DNA of 64,000 bases from Alphaproteobacteria bacterium. Lineage in GTDB: Bacteria > Pseudomonadota > Alphaproteobacteria > UBA8366 > GCA-2717185. Location: positions 1 through 64,000 of the forward strand of contig JBBDQU010000072.1 of the NCBI GenBank assembly GCA_040905865.1. The letters run 5' to 3'. A program made the position numbers and the translations under genes. The notes beneath the pieces are model-generated. The model was not told the DNA's origin. It saw only the letters and a program-made list of their open reading frames with translations, and did not search any database. Below, piece after piece: positions 35,865 to 45,973 of this stretch. Each line of letters opens with the position of its first letter. Positions within the stretch are counted from its first letter, which is position 1.

Positions 35865-38024
35865 GTGTTGAACGATAAAGTTATGCCGTTGGCGAACGCG
35901 GCCAAACCGGTTCCCGGCCTGGACTCGGTGGACCGTTTCCTGAATCGCGAACTGTCATGGCTGCAGTTTAACTGGCGCGTGATTGACGAGGCCCGTAACA
36001 GCCGTCATCCTCTGCTGGAGCGACTTCGGTTTCTCTCCATTTCCGCCGCTAACCTGAACGAATTTTTCATGGTCCGCGTTGCCGGCCTGAAGGGGCAGGT
36101 GGCGGCGTCGGTGATGATGCCCAGCCAGGACGGGCTGACGCCGGCACAGCAGTTGACGGCGATTACCGAGGAAGTGAGCCGGCTGATTGCCGCGCAGCAG
36201 GATTGCTGGCGGGGAATCCGCCAGAAAATGCGCGCCGCGGGAATCGATGTGATTACACGCGGTGAACTGAAACCGTCCGAGTACAAATGGCTTGAGGAAT
36301 GGTTCATGGAGCGCGTCTATCCGGCGCTGACGCCGTTTGCCGTGGATTCGACCCATCCGTTTCCCTTTATCCCCAATGGCGGGCTTTGCCTGGCGCTGGA
36401 ACTGCGGCGGTTGCGCGACGGAAAGGTGCGGCGCGGACTGGTGCCGTTGCCGCCGAAGATTGTCCGTTTCGTTCGCCTGCCGGGGGAAGAGGTCCGCTTC
36501 ATTCCCATGGAAAAGGTGCTGCCGCTTTTCTTCGATCACCTGTTTCCCGGATTTGCCAGTACCGGGCAGGGAGTGTTCCGCGTGTTGCGGGACAGCGAAG
36601 TGGAGATCGACGAAGAAGCGGAAGACCTTGTCCTGACCTTCGAAACGGCGCTCAAACAACGGCGGCGCGGCAATGTGATCCGGTTGACCGTCGACGCGAC
36701 AATGCCGGCGAAACTGCGCCGTTTCATCGTCGAACAGTTCGAGACAAGCGAAACGGACGTCTATCCGGTCGACGAACTGCTGGCGCTGGCGGATCTGGGG
36801 CAACTCATCACCGCCGACCGGCCGGACCTGCAGTTCGAGCGCTATGAACCGCGGTTCCCGGAACGAATACGGGAATTCGATGGCGATTGCCTCGCCGCGA
36901 TCCGCGCGAAGGATATTCTCGTCCACCACCCCTATGAAAGTTTCGATGTGGTCGTCCAGTTCCTACGGACGGCGGCGCGCGATCCGGACGTGGTGGCGAT
37001 CAAACAGACCCTATATCGGACATCGGACGATTCCCCCATTGTGCAGGCGTTGATCGAGGCGGCGGAATCCGGCAAATCGGTCACCGCGCTGGTCGAACTC
37101 AAGGCGCGATTCGACGAAGAAGCCAATATCCGCTGGGCGCGGGATCTGGAACGCGCCGGCGCCCAGGTCGTATACGGCTTCGTCGATCTGAAAACTCACG
37201 CGAAGGTGTCGATGGTGGTACGCCGACAGGCCGGAAAGCTCGTCACCTATGTCCATCTGGGAACCGGGAACTATCACCCGGTCACAGCGCGGATATATAC
37301 CGATCTCAGTTTCTTTACCTGCGATGCGGCGTTGGGGCGGGATGCGTCCCGTCTGTTCAACTACGTCACCGGCTATGCCGAGCCCGGCATCCTGGAAAAG
37401 GTCGCGATCGCGCCGTTAACGCTGCGTTCGACCCTTGAGAACCTGATCGCGCGGGAGATCGGCCATGCGAAGGCGGGCCGGCCGGCCATTATCTGGGGGA
37501 AACTGAATTCTCTGGTCGATCCGGGGATCATCGACGCGCTTTACAGGGCCAGCATGGCGGGTGTCCGGATCGATCTGATCGTACGCGGCATCTGCTGCCT
37601 GCGGCCCGGGATTGAGGGGCTGTCGGAAAATATACGGGTAAAGAGCGTTGTTGGCCGATTTCTGGAGCACAGCCGGATTGTCTGTTTCGGCAATGGCGAG
37701 AGCCTGCCATCGGCCAATGCTGCGGTCTTCCTGTCGTCGGCGGACTGGATGCCCCGCAACCTCGACCGGCGAGTCGAATCCTTTTGGCCGGTGGAAAATC
37801 CGACGGTGAAGGAACAGGTCCTCGAACAGATCATGGTAGCGACGCTGAAGGATGAGCGGCAAAGCTGGATCATGGCGCCGGACGGTTCATATCGGCGCGT
37901 CAAGGCGGCGCCGGACTCGTTTTCGGCGCATGAATATTTCATGACCAATCCCAGCCTTTCGGGACGGGGAAATACATTGACCGATGCCCCGCCTGCGATT
38001 CCAAACATGTCCGGCGAAGGTTGA
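35865..38024 (+). CDS. ppk1: Polyphosphate kinase 1
   Basis: PPK1 reversibly polymerises the gamma-phosphate of ATP into polyphosphate. The 719-residue protein has the N domain ([16 protein letters not shown]), the head domain and the PLD-like catalytic domains with [13 protein letters not shown], which contains the phosphoacceptor His, and [18 protein letters not shown]. The start is GTG 35865 after GGGAG. It has a 200-nt upstream region with AT-rich sequence (35740-35825), a likely promoter, and is followed by ppx. Confidence 0.97.
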   Translation: MLNDKVMPLANAAKPVPGLDSVDRFLNRELSWLQFNWRVIDEARNSRHPLLERLRFLSISAANLNEFFMVRVAGLKGQVAASVMMPSQDGLTPAQQLTAITEEVSRLIAAQQDCWRGIRQKMRAAGIDVITRGELKPSEYKWLEEWFMERVYPALTPFAVDSTHPFPFIPNGGLCLALELRRLRDGKVRRGLVPLPPKIVRFVRLPGEEVRFIPMEKVLPLFFDHLFPGFASTGQGVFRVLRDSEVEIDEEAEDLVLTFETALKQRRRGNVIRLTVDATMPAKLRRFIVEQFETSETDVYPVDELLALADLGQLITADRPDLQFERYEPRFPERIREFDGDCLAAIRAKDILVHHPYESFDVVVQFLRTAARDPDVVAIKQTLYRTSDDSPIVQALIEAAESGKSVTALVELKARFDEEANIRWARDLERAGAQVVYGFVDLKTHAKVSMVVRRQAGKLVTYVHLGTGNYHPVTARIYTDLSFFTCDAALGRDASRLFNYVTGYAEPGILEKVAIAPLTLRSTLENLIAREIGHAKAGRPAIIWGKLNSLVDPGIIDALYRASMAGVRIDLIVRGICCLRPGIEGLSENIRVKSVVGRFLEHSRIVCFGNGESLPSANAAVFLSSADWMPRNLDRRVESFWPVENPTVKEQVLEQIMVATLKDERQSWIMAPDGSYRRVKAAPDSFSAHEYFMTNPSLSGRGNTLTDAPPAIPNMSGEG

Positions 38025-38028
38025 ACAG

Positions 38029-39564
38029 GTGTCTGGTATCCTTTCCCGCGGCAGGATGGCCGGTCGTTCGGCGCGGAGCAAACCTGTTGCGGTCATAGAT
38101 GTCGGGTCCAATTCCGTCCGGCTGGTCGTATTCGACGAAACCAAGCGGGTGCCGGTCCCCGTCTTCAATGAAAAAGTATCTTGCGGTCTTGGCCGCGGGC
38201 TGGATTCGACGGGGCGACTGCATCCTGACGGGATAGCGATGGCGCTGCAGAGCCTGCGGCGTTTCGTGGCGCTGACCGCAGCGATGGGCGTTGTGAATGT
38301 GGTCGCAGTCGCGACGGCGGCTGTCCGCGAGGCGTCGGACGGTCCCGCGTTTATCGACAGGGTGGCGGCGGAATGCGGCCTGCAGGTGAAGACGATCCCG
38401 GGTGAGGAGGAAGCCCGGCTTTCCGCGCTTGGCGTCCATTCGGCATTTCCGGATGCCGACGGATTCATGGCCGATCTCGGCGGCGCCAGTGTCGAACTCG
38501 TCCGGATGGATAAGGGCGAATTGCGGGAGCAGGTGACGCTCCCGATAGGGCCGATACGGCTGGCCGAAGGCAATATCGATCCCGGGGAACTGATCAATCG
38601 CAATTTCGACACGCTGGACTGGATCGGAAAGGCGAAGGGCGGCACCTTCTATGCGGTCGGCGGGGCGTGGCGCGCCCTGGCGCGGGTGCATATGAATTAC
38701 ACGAAATATCCGCTCCTGGTGGCGCATCACTACCGGATCAGCCGCCGCGGCGCCCTGGATTTTGCGGAGCTGATCTCGCATCTCAGTCAGGATTCGCTGC
38801 GTCAGGTTCCGGGCCTGTCCAGGCGCCGGGCCGAAAGCCTGCCTTTTGCCGCCCAGATGCTTGAAAACCTGGTGCAGCGATCCGGTGTTTCGCAGGTCGT
38901 GTTTTCCGCGTTCGGCCTGCGCGAGGGCTGTATCTACGACCGCCTGTCGAAGCGCCTCAGAAAGGAAGACCCACTGATCGCCATGGCGCGAGACCTTGCG
39001 TGGCGGACCGGCCGGGTGACGGCCGATGGCGAAGCGCTGTACCGCTGGATGTCGCCCGTGTTCCCGGGTGAAAGCGAACGCGAGGCCAGATTGCGCCGCA
39101 CGGCATGCCTGCTGGCGGACCTGGAATGGTCGGAACATCCGGATTACCGGGTGGAGCACGCGCTGCTGCGAATCCTGCGTTATCCCCTGGTCGGTGTGGA
39201 TCATGCCGGTCGCGCTTATCTGGGTTTTTCAGTGGCGTCGCGACATGCGCGGGTACGCGACGTTTTGTTCGACCGTTTCCTGCGCTCCCTGATGGACGAT
39301 GTCGAAGCCAACCGCGCCCGTTCGACGGGGCTGGCCATGCGGCTCGGCTATACCGTCTCGGGCGGGGTCATTTCGCTGCTGGAACAGACATCGGTCCGGC
39401 GCGAGCGCGGTGACCTGACCCTGGAACTGCCGGATCACGCGGCTGTCCTGGTCGGCGATGTGGTGCAGCGGCGCTTTGAGTCGCTGGCGTCGTCCCTGAA
39501 CTGCACGCCGAAAATCGTATACAGCCAAACTGCCAAACCGTCGCCGGCACAGAACGGGAAGTAA
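38029..39564 (+). CDS. ppx: Exopolyphosphatase (Ppx/GppA family)
   Basis: Ppx removes terminal phosphates from polyphosphate, or pppGpp in GppA-type members. The ASKHA ATPase motifs are present: VAVIDVGSNSVRLVVFDE (phosphate 1) and FMADLGGASVELVRM (phosphate 2), followed by an HD-like C-terminal region. I chose GTG 38029 (511 residues) because GAAGG lies eight bases upstream and it clears the ppk1 stop by 4 nt; ATG 37984 would overlap ppk1 by 41 nt. Co-transcription with ppk1 gives paired synthesis and degradation of polyphosphate. Confidence 0.93.
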   Translation: MSGILSRGRMAGRSARSKPVAVIDVGSNSVRLVVFDETKRVPVPVFNEKVSCGLGRGLDSTGRLHPDGIAMALQSLRRFVALTAAMGVVNVVAVATAAVREASDGPAFIDRVAAECGLQVKTIPGEEEARLSALGVHSAFPDADGFMADLGGASVELVRMDKGELREQVTLPIGPIRLAEGNIDPGELINRNFDTLDWIGKAKGGTFYAVGGAWRALARVHMNYTKYPLLVAHHYRISRRGALDFAELISHLSQDSLRQVPGLSRRRAESLPFAAQMLENLVQRSGVSQVVFSAFGLREGCIYDRLSKRLRKEDPLIAMARDLAWRTGRVTADGEALYRWMSPVFPGESEREARLRRTACLLADLEWSEHPDYRVEHALLRILRYPLVGVDHAGRAYLGFSVASRHARVRDVLFDRFLRSLMDDVEANRARSTGLAMRLGYTVSGGVISLLEQTSVRRERGDLTLELPDHAAVLVGDVVQRRFESLASSLNCTPKIVYSQTAKPSPAQNGK

Positions 39565-39580
39565 TGGCAGCCGGCCTGCT

Positions 39581-40023
39581 CTATTGCGGCAGGACTGAGC
39601 GGACTGTTTCGATAATGTTGTACGACTGTCCATCCTGCATGCGGGTCAGCGCGAACCGGGCGCCGTACCGACCGACGGGAAGCGAATTTTTCGTTTCGTG
39701 TGGCAGGATGAAAAATTCGACGCCGCACGGGCGTGACACCTGGCCGGAACGATTCGCCAGTTGCCGTACGCTGCTGTCGTGCAGGGAAAAGGTATAGCTG
39801 CCGCCCGCATATCCGTTCCGTCGTGGCGGTTGCTGGCCAGCGGGCCGCACCGGTAGTCGCGGTATCCATGGCCCGAGTCATGATCGACATATTTCTGAAG
39901 CGAACAGCTCCGGCCGATATCGCAGTCCACCGGAAAAGACAGGACCGGCGGGGCGGGTTCGGCGATAGCGTTTGCCGCGACAGTCAGTAACGCGAGGATG
40001 CCCAGTATCCGGACGGGCGCCAT
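39581..40023 (-). pseudogene. Broken M23-peptidase-like remnant with frame switch
   Basis: A frame from 40023 encodes a signal peptide and then SFPVDCDIG, KYVDHD, RDYRCGPL and HDGTD (to about 39811), which strongly resemble the N-terminal part of secreted M23 metallopeptidases, the last being the first zinc-ligand motif. Beyond this the same frame becomes arginine/serine-rich noise. In another frame, from about 39805 to the stop at 39581, coding-like sequence with GC-rich third positions resumes (YTFSLHDSSVRQL, VEFFILPHET, LPVGRYGARFALTRMQDG). The rest of the M23 domain is missing and the second part is not M23-like, so a deletion with frameshift is likely. Confidence 0.6.
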
Positions 40024-40031
40024 GGTTGCTT

Positions 40032-41204
40032 CTAGGCGCTCTTCAGATTGATGACGCGGGTCTTGTGCCCCTTGACCGCCAGGGCGACTTCGCCCCGTTT
40101 CAGCGCCAGCGCGTCCTCGCCGAAGATTTCCCGCCGCCAGCCCTGCAGGGCCGGTACGCTGGCATTGTCGTCCCCGGCGATCAGTTCGAGGTCGTCGGAA
40201 CTGGCGATCAGGCGCGGCGCGACGTCATGGGTTTCCGTCACATGCTTCAGCAGGACCTTCAGCAGGTCGGTGACGGCGCCGAGGCCCGACTGGCGGGATT
40301 GCTGTTTCGGCAATTGCGGCAGTTCCGAATCCGGCAGATTTCGCGCCCGGTTGACCGCCTCGATGATTTCCGCGCCGGCGGCGCTGTTCGCATAGCCCTT
40401 CGGCAGGGCCCGCAACCGCTCCAGCGCCTCCGTGCGCGCCGGCGCCTGCGCCGCGATCTCGAGAAGCGCGTCGTCCCGCAGAATCCGGTTGCGCGGTACA
40501 TCCCTGGTCTGTGCGGCGGTTTCGCGCCAGGCCGCGAGTTCCCGCAGGATCGCATGGAAGCGCGGGCTGTTGTTGCGGGACTTCAGGCGGCGCCATGCCA
40601 GTTCGGGCTCCAGCCGATAGGTATCCCGGTCCATCAGAATATTCATTTCCTGATCGAGCCAGTGCGTGCGGCCGCTTTCCTCCAGTTGCGTCGCCAGCTT
40701 TTCGTAGGCCGGTCGCAGATGGATGACATCTGCCAGCGCATAGGACAGTTGCTTCTGGGTCAGGGGGCGGTGCGCCCAGTCCGTAAACCGGGACGATTTG
40801 TCGGTCGCCGCGCCGACCAGCCTGGCGACAAGATTTTCGTAACTTACCTGGTCGCCGAAACCGCAGACCATGGCCGCGACCTGGGTATCGAAAAGCGGTT
40901 CGGGAATGGAGCCGGTGGCGTGGAAGAATATCTCCACATCCTGGCGGCCCGCATGGAACACCTTCAGCACGTCCCGGTTCGCCATCAGGTCATAGAGCGG
41001 TTGCAGGTCTATATCCGGCGCGAGAGTATCGATGGCCACCGCCTCGTCCGGGCCCGCGATCTGGACGAGGCACAGGCGTGGCCAATAGGTGCGGTCCCGC
41101 AAAAATTCGGTATCGACGGCGATATAATCGGCGCCGCTCACGCTCTTGCAGAAAGCCGAAAGGCGTCTGCTGTCTGTAATCGGTGTAATTTCCATGACTG
41201 ACAT
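40032..41204 (-). CDS. rnd: Ribonuclease D
   Basis: RNase D is a 3'-5' exoribonuclease in tRNA 3'-end maturation. The 390-residue protein has the DEDD residues in AVDTEFLRD (Asp31, Glu33), [12 protein letters not shown] and the YALADVIHL segment, followed by an HRDC domain ([18 protein letters not shown]). ATG 41204 fits the family N-terminus; a second in-frame ATG lies three codons later. The open frame upstream reads into the divergent aspS region and is not used. Confidence 0.95.
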   Translation of the reverse strand: MSVMEITPITDSRRLSAFCKSVSGADYIAVDTEFLRDRTYWPRLCLVQIAGPDEAVAIDTLAPDIDLQPLYDLMANRDVLKVFHAGRQDVEIFFHATGSIPEPLFDTQVAAMVCGFGDQVSYENLVARLVGAATDKSSRFTDWAHRPLTQKQLSYALADVIHLRPAYEKLATQLEESGRTHWLDQEMNILMDRDTYRLEPELAWRRLKSRNNSPRFHAILRELAAWRETAAQTRDVPRNRILRDDALLEIAAQAPARTEALERLRALPKGYANSAAGAEIIEAVNRARNLPDSELPQLPKQQSRQSGLGAVTDLLKVLLKHVTETHDVAPRLIASSDDLELIAGDDNASVPALQGWRREIFGEDALALKRGEVALAVKGHKTRVINLKSA

Positions 41205-41333
41205 GAATACACCGAGTCGCCCGGGGGAAAAAGGTCCGGCGCGATTTTGCACGTAATTACGTCGGATGCCTTGACAATACGGCGTAATCAGTGCCCTTTG
41301 CGCGCCGAAATTCCCAACCGGCGGCGTAAAAAA

Positions 41334-43112
41334 ATGCATCTCTATCGTACGCATCTTTGCGGCGCGTTGCGCCTCGAACATGAAGGCCTGACTGTCCGGC
41401 TGTCCGGCTGGATCGATCGCAAGCGCGACCACGGCAATCTGCTGTTTATTGACCTGCGTGACAATTACGGCACGGCACAGCTTGTCGTCGATACGGGCAA
41501 TCCGATCTTCGTCGAACTCGAGCGCCTGCCGCTGGAATCGGTGATCACGGTAACCGGCACGATATTGCGGCGCAGCCCGGAAACGGTGAATGCGAACCTG
41601 CCGACCGGCGAGGTCGAACTCGGCGTGGCGAAATTTTCCGTGCAGTCGCTGGCGGATCCCCTGCCGATGCCGGTCAACCAGGACGCGGGTTATCCGGAGG
41701 AAATCCGCCTCAAATACCGCTTCCTCGACCTGCGCCGCGAACAGATGCACCGCAATATCCTGTTGCGGTCGCGGATCATATCATCCATTCGCCGGCGCAT
41801 GGTGGAAGGCGGCTTCACGGAATTCCAGACTCCGATCCTGACTGCGGCGTCGCCGGAAGGCGCGCGCGACTTTCTGGTGCCAAGCCGCCTGCATCCGGGC
41901 AAGTTCTACGCGCTGCCGCAGGCGCCGCAGCAGTTCAAGCAACTGCTTATGATCGCCGGATTCGACCGCTATTTTCAGATCGCGCCGTGTTTCCGCGACG
42001 AGGACGCCCGGGCGGACCGGTCGCCGGGCGAGTTCTATCAGCTTGATGTCGAGATGTCCTTCGTGACCCAGGACGACGTGTTCAATGCGCTCGAACCCGT
42101 GTTGGGCGGAGTGTTTGAGGAATTTGCCGATGGCCGCGCGGTGACCCCGGCGCCGTTCCCGCGGATTCCGTTTGACCAGGCGATGCTGGAATATGGCTGC
42201 GATAAGCCGGACCTGCGGAACCCGCTAAAAATCGTCGATGTCAGCGAGGCGTTCCGGGGGTCGAGTTTCCGGGTTTTCGCGCAGGCTGTTGAAAAGGGAT
42301 CGGCGGTGCGCGCCATACCGGCGCCGGGGGCTGCAACGAAGCCGCGTAGCTGGTTCGACAACATGAACAACTGGGCGCGCAAGGAAGGAGCGCCTGGGCT
42401 TGGCTATATCATCTTCGAGGAAGGCGGGGGCCGCGGTCCGATCGCCAATAATCTTGACGCCGAACGCATCGCCCTGATCCGCGATGCGACCGGGCTTGCC
42501 GACGGGGACGCGGTATTCTTCGCCGCCGGCGCGCCGGGCGAGGCGGCGGAACTGGCCGGCAAGGCGCGCACCCGGATCGGCGAAGACCTTGAACTGGTGG
42601 AGCAGAACGCCTTCCGGTTCTGCTGGGTGGTTGACTATCCGATGTACGAGAAGAACAAGGAAACCGGCAAGATCGAATTCAGCCACAATCCCTTCTCGAT
42701 GCCGCAGGGCGAGATGGCAGCGCTGGAAAACGCCGACCCCCTGTCGATCAAGGCCTATCAGTACGATATCGTCTGCAACGGCATCGAACTGTCGTCCGGC
42801 GCGATCCGGAACCACAGGCCGGATATCATGTACAAGGCCTTCGCCATCGCCGGGTACGACCAGAACGCAGTCGAAACCGAATTTGGCGGCATGCTGAACG
42901 CGCTGAAATACGGCGCGCCGCCGCATGGCGGTTCTGCGCCGGGGATCGACCGGATTGTCATGCTGCTGGCCAATGAACCCAATATCCGCGAAGTCGTTGC
43001 TTTTCCCATGAACCAGCAGGCGGAAGACCTGATGATGGGGGCACCGGCGGTGGCCGATCCCGCACAGTTGCGGGAGCTTCACCTGCGAATTGTGGAGCCG
43101 CCAAAGAAGTAG
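41334..43112 (+). CDS. aspS: Aspartyl-tRNA synthetase, probably non-discriminating
   Basis: AspS charges tRNA with aspartate. The 592 residues show the OB-fold anticodon-binding domain, class II motifs ([32 protein letters not shown]), the bacterial GAD insertion and motif 3 [14 protein letters not shown]. In the OB fold the RKRDHGN loop has His (His33) where E. coli has Leu; that His is known from the non-discriminating Pseudomonas enzyme, which also charges tRNA-Asn for GatCAB. ATG 41334 matches the family start, though the ribosome-binding site is weak. It is divergent from rnd. Confidence 0.96.
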   Translation: MHLYRTHLCGALRLEHEGLTVRLSGWIDRKRDHGNLLFIDLRDNYGTAQLVVDTGNPIFVELERLPLESVITVTGTILRRSPETVNANLPTGEVELGVAKFSVQSLADPLPMPVNQDAGYPEEIRLKYRFLDLRREQMHRNILLRSRIISSIRRRMVEGGFTEFQTPILTAASPEGARDFLVPSRLHPGKFYALPQAPQQFKQLLMIAGFDRYFQIAPCFRDEDARADRSPGEFYQLDVEMSFVTQDDVFNALEPVLGGVFEEFADGRAVTPAPFPRIPFDQAMLEYGCDKPDLRNPLKIVDVSEAFRGSSFRVFAQAVEKGSAVRAIPAPGAATKPRSWFDNMNNWARKEGAPGLGYIIFEEGGGRGPIANNLDAERIALIRDATGLADGDAVFFAAGAPGEAAELAGKARTRIGEDLELVEQNAFRFCWVVDYPMYEKNKETGKIEFSHNPFSMPQGEMAALENADPLSIKAYQYDIVCNGIELSSGAIRNHRPDIMYKAFAIAGYDQNAVETEFGGMLNALKYGAPPHGGSAPGIDRIVMLLANEPNIREVVAFPMNQQAEDLMMGAPAVADPAQLRELHLRIVEPPKK

Positions 43113-43132
43113 CCCGCGACAACGGATAATCT

Positions 43133-43152
43133 CCGGACTTGCAATAGTCCGG
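43133..43152. terminator. Stem-loop between aspS and the diguanylate cyclase gene
   Basis: CCGGACT (43133-43139) pairs with AGTCCGG (43146-43152) between the ends of two convergent genes. It can serve either strand, but neither side has a strong T-run. Confidence 0.45.
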
Positions 43153-43164
43153 TTCCGTATCCGG

Positions 43165-43872
43165 TCAGGCGGGCAGAATGTTCGGTGTTTTCCCGGATTT
43201 TTGCATGTACATGTTTACGTCCGCCCGGGTGAAAACATCTTCGGGATTTGTCTCTGCGCCGAAGCACTGGCTGCCGACGCTCGCCCGGACATGAATATTC
43301 TTGCCGCGCCATGGTGCGACCAGACCGTTCAGATACAGTTCAATCAGGTTTGCGCGTTCCGCGGCATGCTCCGGCGTCGTCTGGTTCAGCAGGACGGCGA
43401 ATTCGTCGCCGCCGATCCGGGCGACGTCGTCCAGCTTGCGGACGCACTGCTTCAGGACGCGCGCGACAGAGGCGAGCACATAATCGCCGGCCGCATGGCC
43501 ATAGGTATCGTTGACGGTCTTGAACCCGTCCAGGTCAATGACCAGCAGTGCGCCGGTTTCACCATAGCGCTGTCCCCGTTCCACCGCGCGGTTCATCGCC
43601 TCTGAAAAACCGCGGCGGTTCAGCAGCCCGGTGGCCTCGTCCGTGACGGACAGGGTGCGGAGCTGCTCAATCTCGCGCCGCTGTTCGCTGATCCGGGCCT
43701 GTGCCTCCGCTGCCGCAGTCAGGGCGCGTTCGAGCAGATGGCGCAAGGCCTGGTCGGCCCGCTGTTCCGGGTCCACGGTATCCAGCAGCCGCGCCGCAAC
43801 CCGTGCGACGTGATTACCGACAGGATCGGCCGAGTGGCCGTTCCGGCGCCTGTAATCCTGCGGCATATCCAT
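43165..43872 (-). CDS. GGDEF-domain diguanylate cyclase
   Basis: This 235-residue protein has a helical N-terminal region with a coiled-coil stretch (QALRHLLERALTAAAEAQARISEQRREIEQL, spanning about 41-71) and a C-terminal GGDEF domain. The intact GGDEF motif (154-158) and the RKLD inhibitory site (RxxD, 145-148) five residues before it predict an active, product-inhibited c-di-GMP synthase. No sensor or membrane domain is visible. ATG 43872 follows GGGAGAG; a frame to 43935 is open but unsupported. Confidence 0.9.
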   Translation of the reverse strand: MDMPQDYRRRNGHSADPVGNHVARVAARLLDTVDPEQRADQALRHLLERALTAAAEAQARISEQRREIEQLRTLSVTDEATGLLNRRGFSEAMNRAVERGQRYGETGALLVIDLDGFKTVNDTYGHAAGDYVLASVARVLKQCVRKLDDVARIGGDEFAVLLNQTTPEHAAERANLIELYLNGLVAPWRGKNIHVRASVGSQCFGAETNPEDVFTRADVNMYMQKSGKTPNILPA

Positions 43873-44070
43873 TTTTTGCTCTCCCGTGACGTTCTTATGG
43901 GCTTTCTGTCCGGGGAGTCGCAAACGCCATGCCAAGGAGCAAGGGTATGAATTTCTGCGATGATTATAGTTAACGGGAAGTCAGGGGGCGGCGCGGGGGA
44001 ATCTTCTGCCACGATGGCCTGGAATATTCTGCCCCGATCCGGCCAGCCTCTGTCCGTCCCGGCTTCGGGA

Positions 44071-45036
44071 TCAGTTCAGGGCGTCCGGCGCCGTTTTCCC
44101 GGCGAATACCGCGTCAAGGTTGTCGAGCGCCCGGAAGCCCATGGCGTCGCGGGTGTCTTCGGTGGCGCTGCCGATATGCGGCAGCAGGAAGGCGTTCGGC
44201 AGGTTCAGGTACCCGGGGTCGAATCGCGGCTCTCGATGGTAGACATCAAGCCCGATACCGGCGACCTTGCCGTTTTTCGCGGCGGCAATGAGCGCTGCGT
44301 CATCCACGATATTGCCGCGCGCCGTGTTGACGACAATGGCGCCGTCCGGCAGCAGCGCAATGCGCTCCGCGTTCAGGAAACGGATGGTTTCGGGAGAGGA
44401 CGGACAATTGATCGACAGGAATTGCGCCTGGGCAAGCATGTTCTCGGGCCGGGCGTGGTACACGGCGCCTTCCTCCAGTTCCGGGGACAGGCGCGACCGG
44501 TTACTGTAGTGGATTTCCATGTCGAAGGCGCGTGCGCGTTTCGCCACCGCGCGGCCGATCCGTCCCATGCCCAGGATGCCGAGCCGTTTCCCCGTCATAT
44601 GGACGCCCAGCATGGTGGTCGCTTCCCAGCGCCCCCATTTTCCGTCGCGCAGCATGGCGGTCGATTCGTGCTGACGGCGGGCGGCGCCCAGCAGGCAGAG
44701 CAGCGCAATATCCGCAGTGGCATCGGTCAGAACGTCCGGCGTATTGGTGATCGTGATGCCGCGCGCAGTGGCGGCGTCGACATCGATGTGCTCATAACCC
44801 ACGGAATAGGTGGCGATGGCCTTTACGCTGTCCGGCAGGCGTTCGATGACCGCGGCGGAAAACCGTTCCGTGGAGCAGGTCAGTATGGCGTGGACGCCGT
44901 CACTGCTGGCAATCAGGGCGTCGGTATCATATTGTCTGTCGTCGCTGTTGAGTTTCGCGTCGTAGTCGCGTGCGGCACGGGCCTCTACCGCAGTCGGCAA
45001 TTTACGGGTAACGAATAGAACGGGACGGTCTGCCAT
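44071..45036 (-). CDS. D-2-hydroxyacid dehydrogenase (glyoxylate/hydroxypyruvate reductase type)
   Basis: This 321-residue NAD(P)-dependent oxidoreductase has the Rossmann motif GMGRIG (about 156-161) and the catalytic triad Arg240 (NTARGNIVDD), Glu269 (DVYHREP) and His287 (LPHIGSATEDTR). The pattern is closest to glyoxylate/hydroxypyruvate reductases, but the substrate is inferred. The start ATG 45036 has AGGA eight bases upstream and shares its CATG tetramer with the divergent eipB start. Confidence 0.92.
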   Translation of the reverse strand: MADRPVLFVTRKLPTAVEARAARDYDAKLNSDDRQYDTDALIASSDGVHAILTCSTERFSAAVIERLPDSVKAIATYSVGYEHIDVDAATARGITITNTPDVLTDATADIALLCLLGAARRQHESTAMLRDGKWGRWEATTMLGVHMTGKRLGILGMGRIGRAVAKRARAFDMEIHYSNRSRLSPELEEGAVYHARPENMLAQAQFLSINCPSSPETIRFLNAERIALLPDGAIVVNTARGNIVDDAALIAAAKNGKVAGIGLDVYHREPRFDPGYLNLPNAFLLPHIGSATEDTRDAMGFRALDNLDAVFAGKTAPDALN

Positions 45037-45940
45037 GTATATTTTCCTGAGTTCGTCGTGGCGGCAGAATGCGCGAGCCGTGCCCCAAAAGCAACATACG
45101 TACCCGCGTCGCGCGTCCGACCGTGCCGGCATTGTCCGCGCTGTACAATTTTTACGTTGCATTTTCCTTGGCGGTGGTCTGATCGCCGTCGCATGCCCTG
45201 CTGCGGCGTTCGAGATCATGCCGCACCGTGTCGCTTACTCTTTCGAGGTGATCGGACGCGATTCGCAGTCAGGCATGATTGATATTGCCGGCGGCATGTC
45301 GTTCGAGTGGGCGGATGCCTGCGATGGCTGGGCGCTTGATCAGCGATACCTGCTGCGCATCACCAATGACGACGGCGAGGATCTGGTAAACCAGGTCAGT
45401 AGCGTGAACTGGGAATCAAAGGACGGCAGGCGGCTTCGATTCAATACCAGGAGCGAGATAAATGGGGAAGTTGTCGAGGAATACAGCGGTGACGCAACAC
45501 TCGACGAGGCCGGCGGGAAGGGCGTCGCGCACTTCACCATTCCGCGTGACGAGACTGTTTCCCTGCAGGCGGGAACACGGTTCCCGACGAACCTGACCCA
45601 GGTACTGATGGCGGCTGCGGCGCGGGGTGAGCGCAATTTCAGCGGTCTGGTATTCGAAGGCGGGGACCTGGAGGGTTCCGTGTCGGTAACCGCAACGATT
45701 CTGCCCCAGCGTCCGGCGCGGCATAAGGGCGTGCTGAAACCGCCGCTAGGCCCCCATCCCGTCTGGCCTGTCTATACAGCCTATTTCAAACCGGGAAAGC
45801 ACGACGGAACACCGGAGACAGAATTTTTCATGGATATTCAGGATAACGGCGTCGTGCCGGATTTTACGCTGAATTACGGGGGGCTGAAGCTGCGAGCGCA
45901 TATGGAACGAATCCAGATGTTACCGCCCATAAAATGTTGA
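45035..45940 (+). CDS. eipB: EipB-like cell-envelope integrity protein (DUF1849)
   Basis: EipB is a periplasmic beta-spiral protein needed for envelope integrity in Brucella. The mature start FEIMPHRVAYSFEV, the CDGWALDQRYLLRI segment and the final Cys residue match the family; Cys96 and the C-terminal Cys301 are placed to form the internal disulfide described for EipB. An uncleaved N-terminus of about 40 residues precedes the hydrophobic signal core (FLRCIFLGGGLIAVACPAAA), so the start is doubtful: ATG 45035 has GGGACGG upstream but overlaps the divergent gene; GTG 45080 is an alternative. Confidence 0.85.
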   Translation: MYIFLSSSWRQNARAVPQKQHTYPRRASDRAGIVRAVQFLRCIFLGGGLIAVACPAAAFEIMPHRVAYSFEVIGRDSQSGMIDIAGGMSFEWADACDGWALDQRYLLRITNDDGEDLVNQVSSVNWESKDGRRLRFNTRSEINGEVVEEYSGDATLDEAGGKGVAHFTIPRDETVSLQAGTRFPTNLTQVLMAAAARGERNFSGLVFEGGDLEGSVSVTATILPQRPARHKGVLKPPLGPHPVWPVYTAYFKPGKHDGTPETEFFMDIQDNGVVPDFTLNYGGLKLRAHMERIQMLPPIKC

Positions 45941-45973
45941 CGGACCGTTAATTTTCCTCGATGTGTCGCCGAT

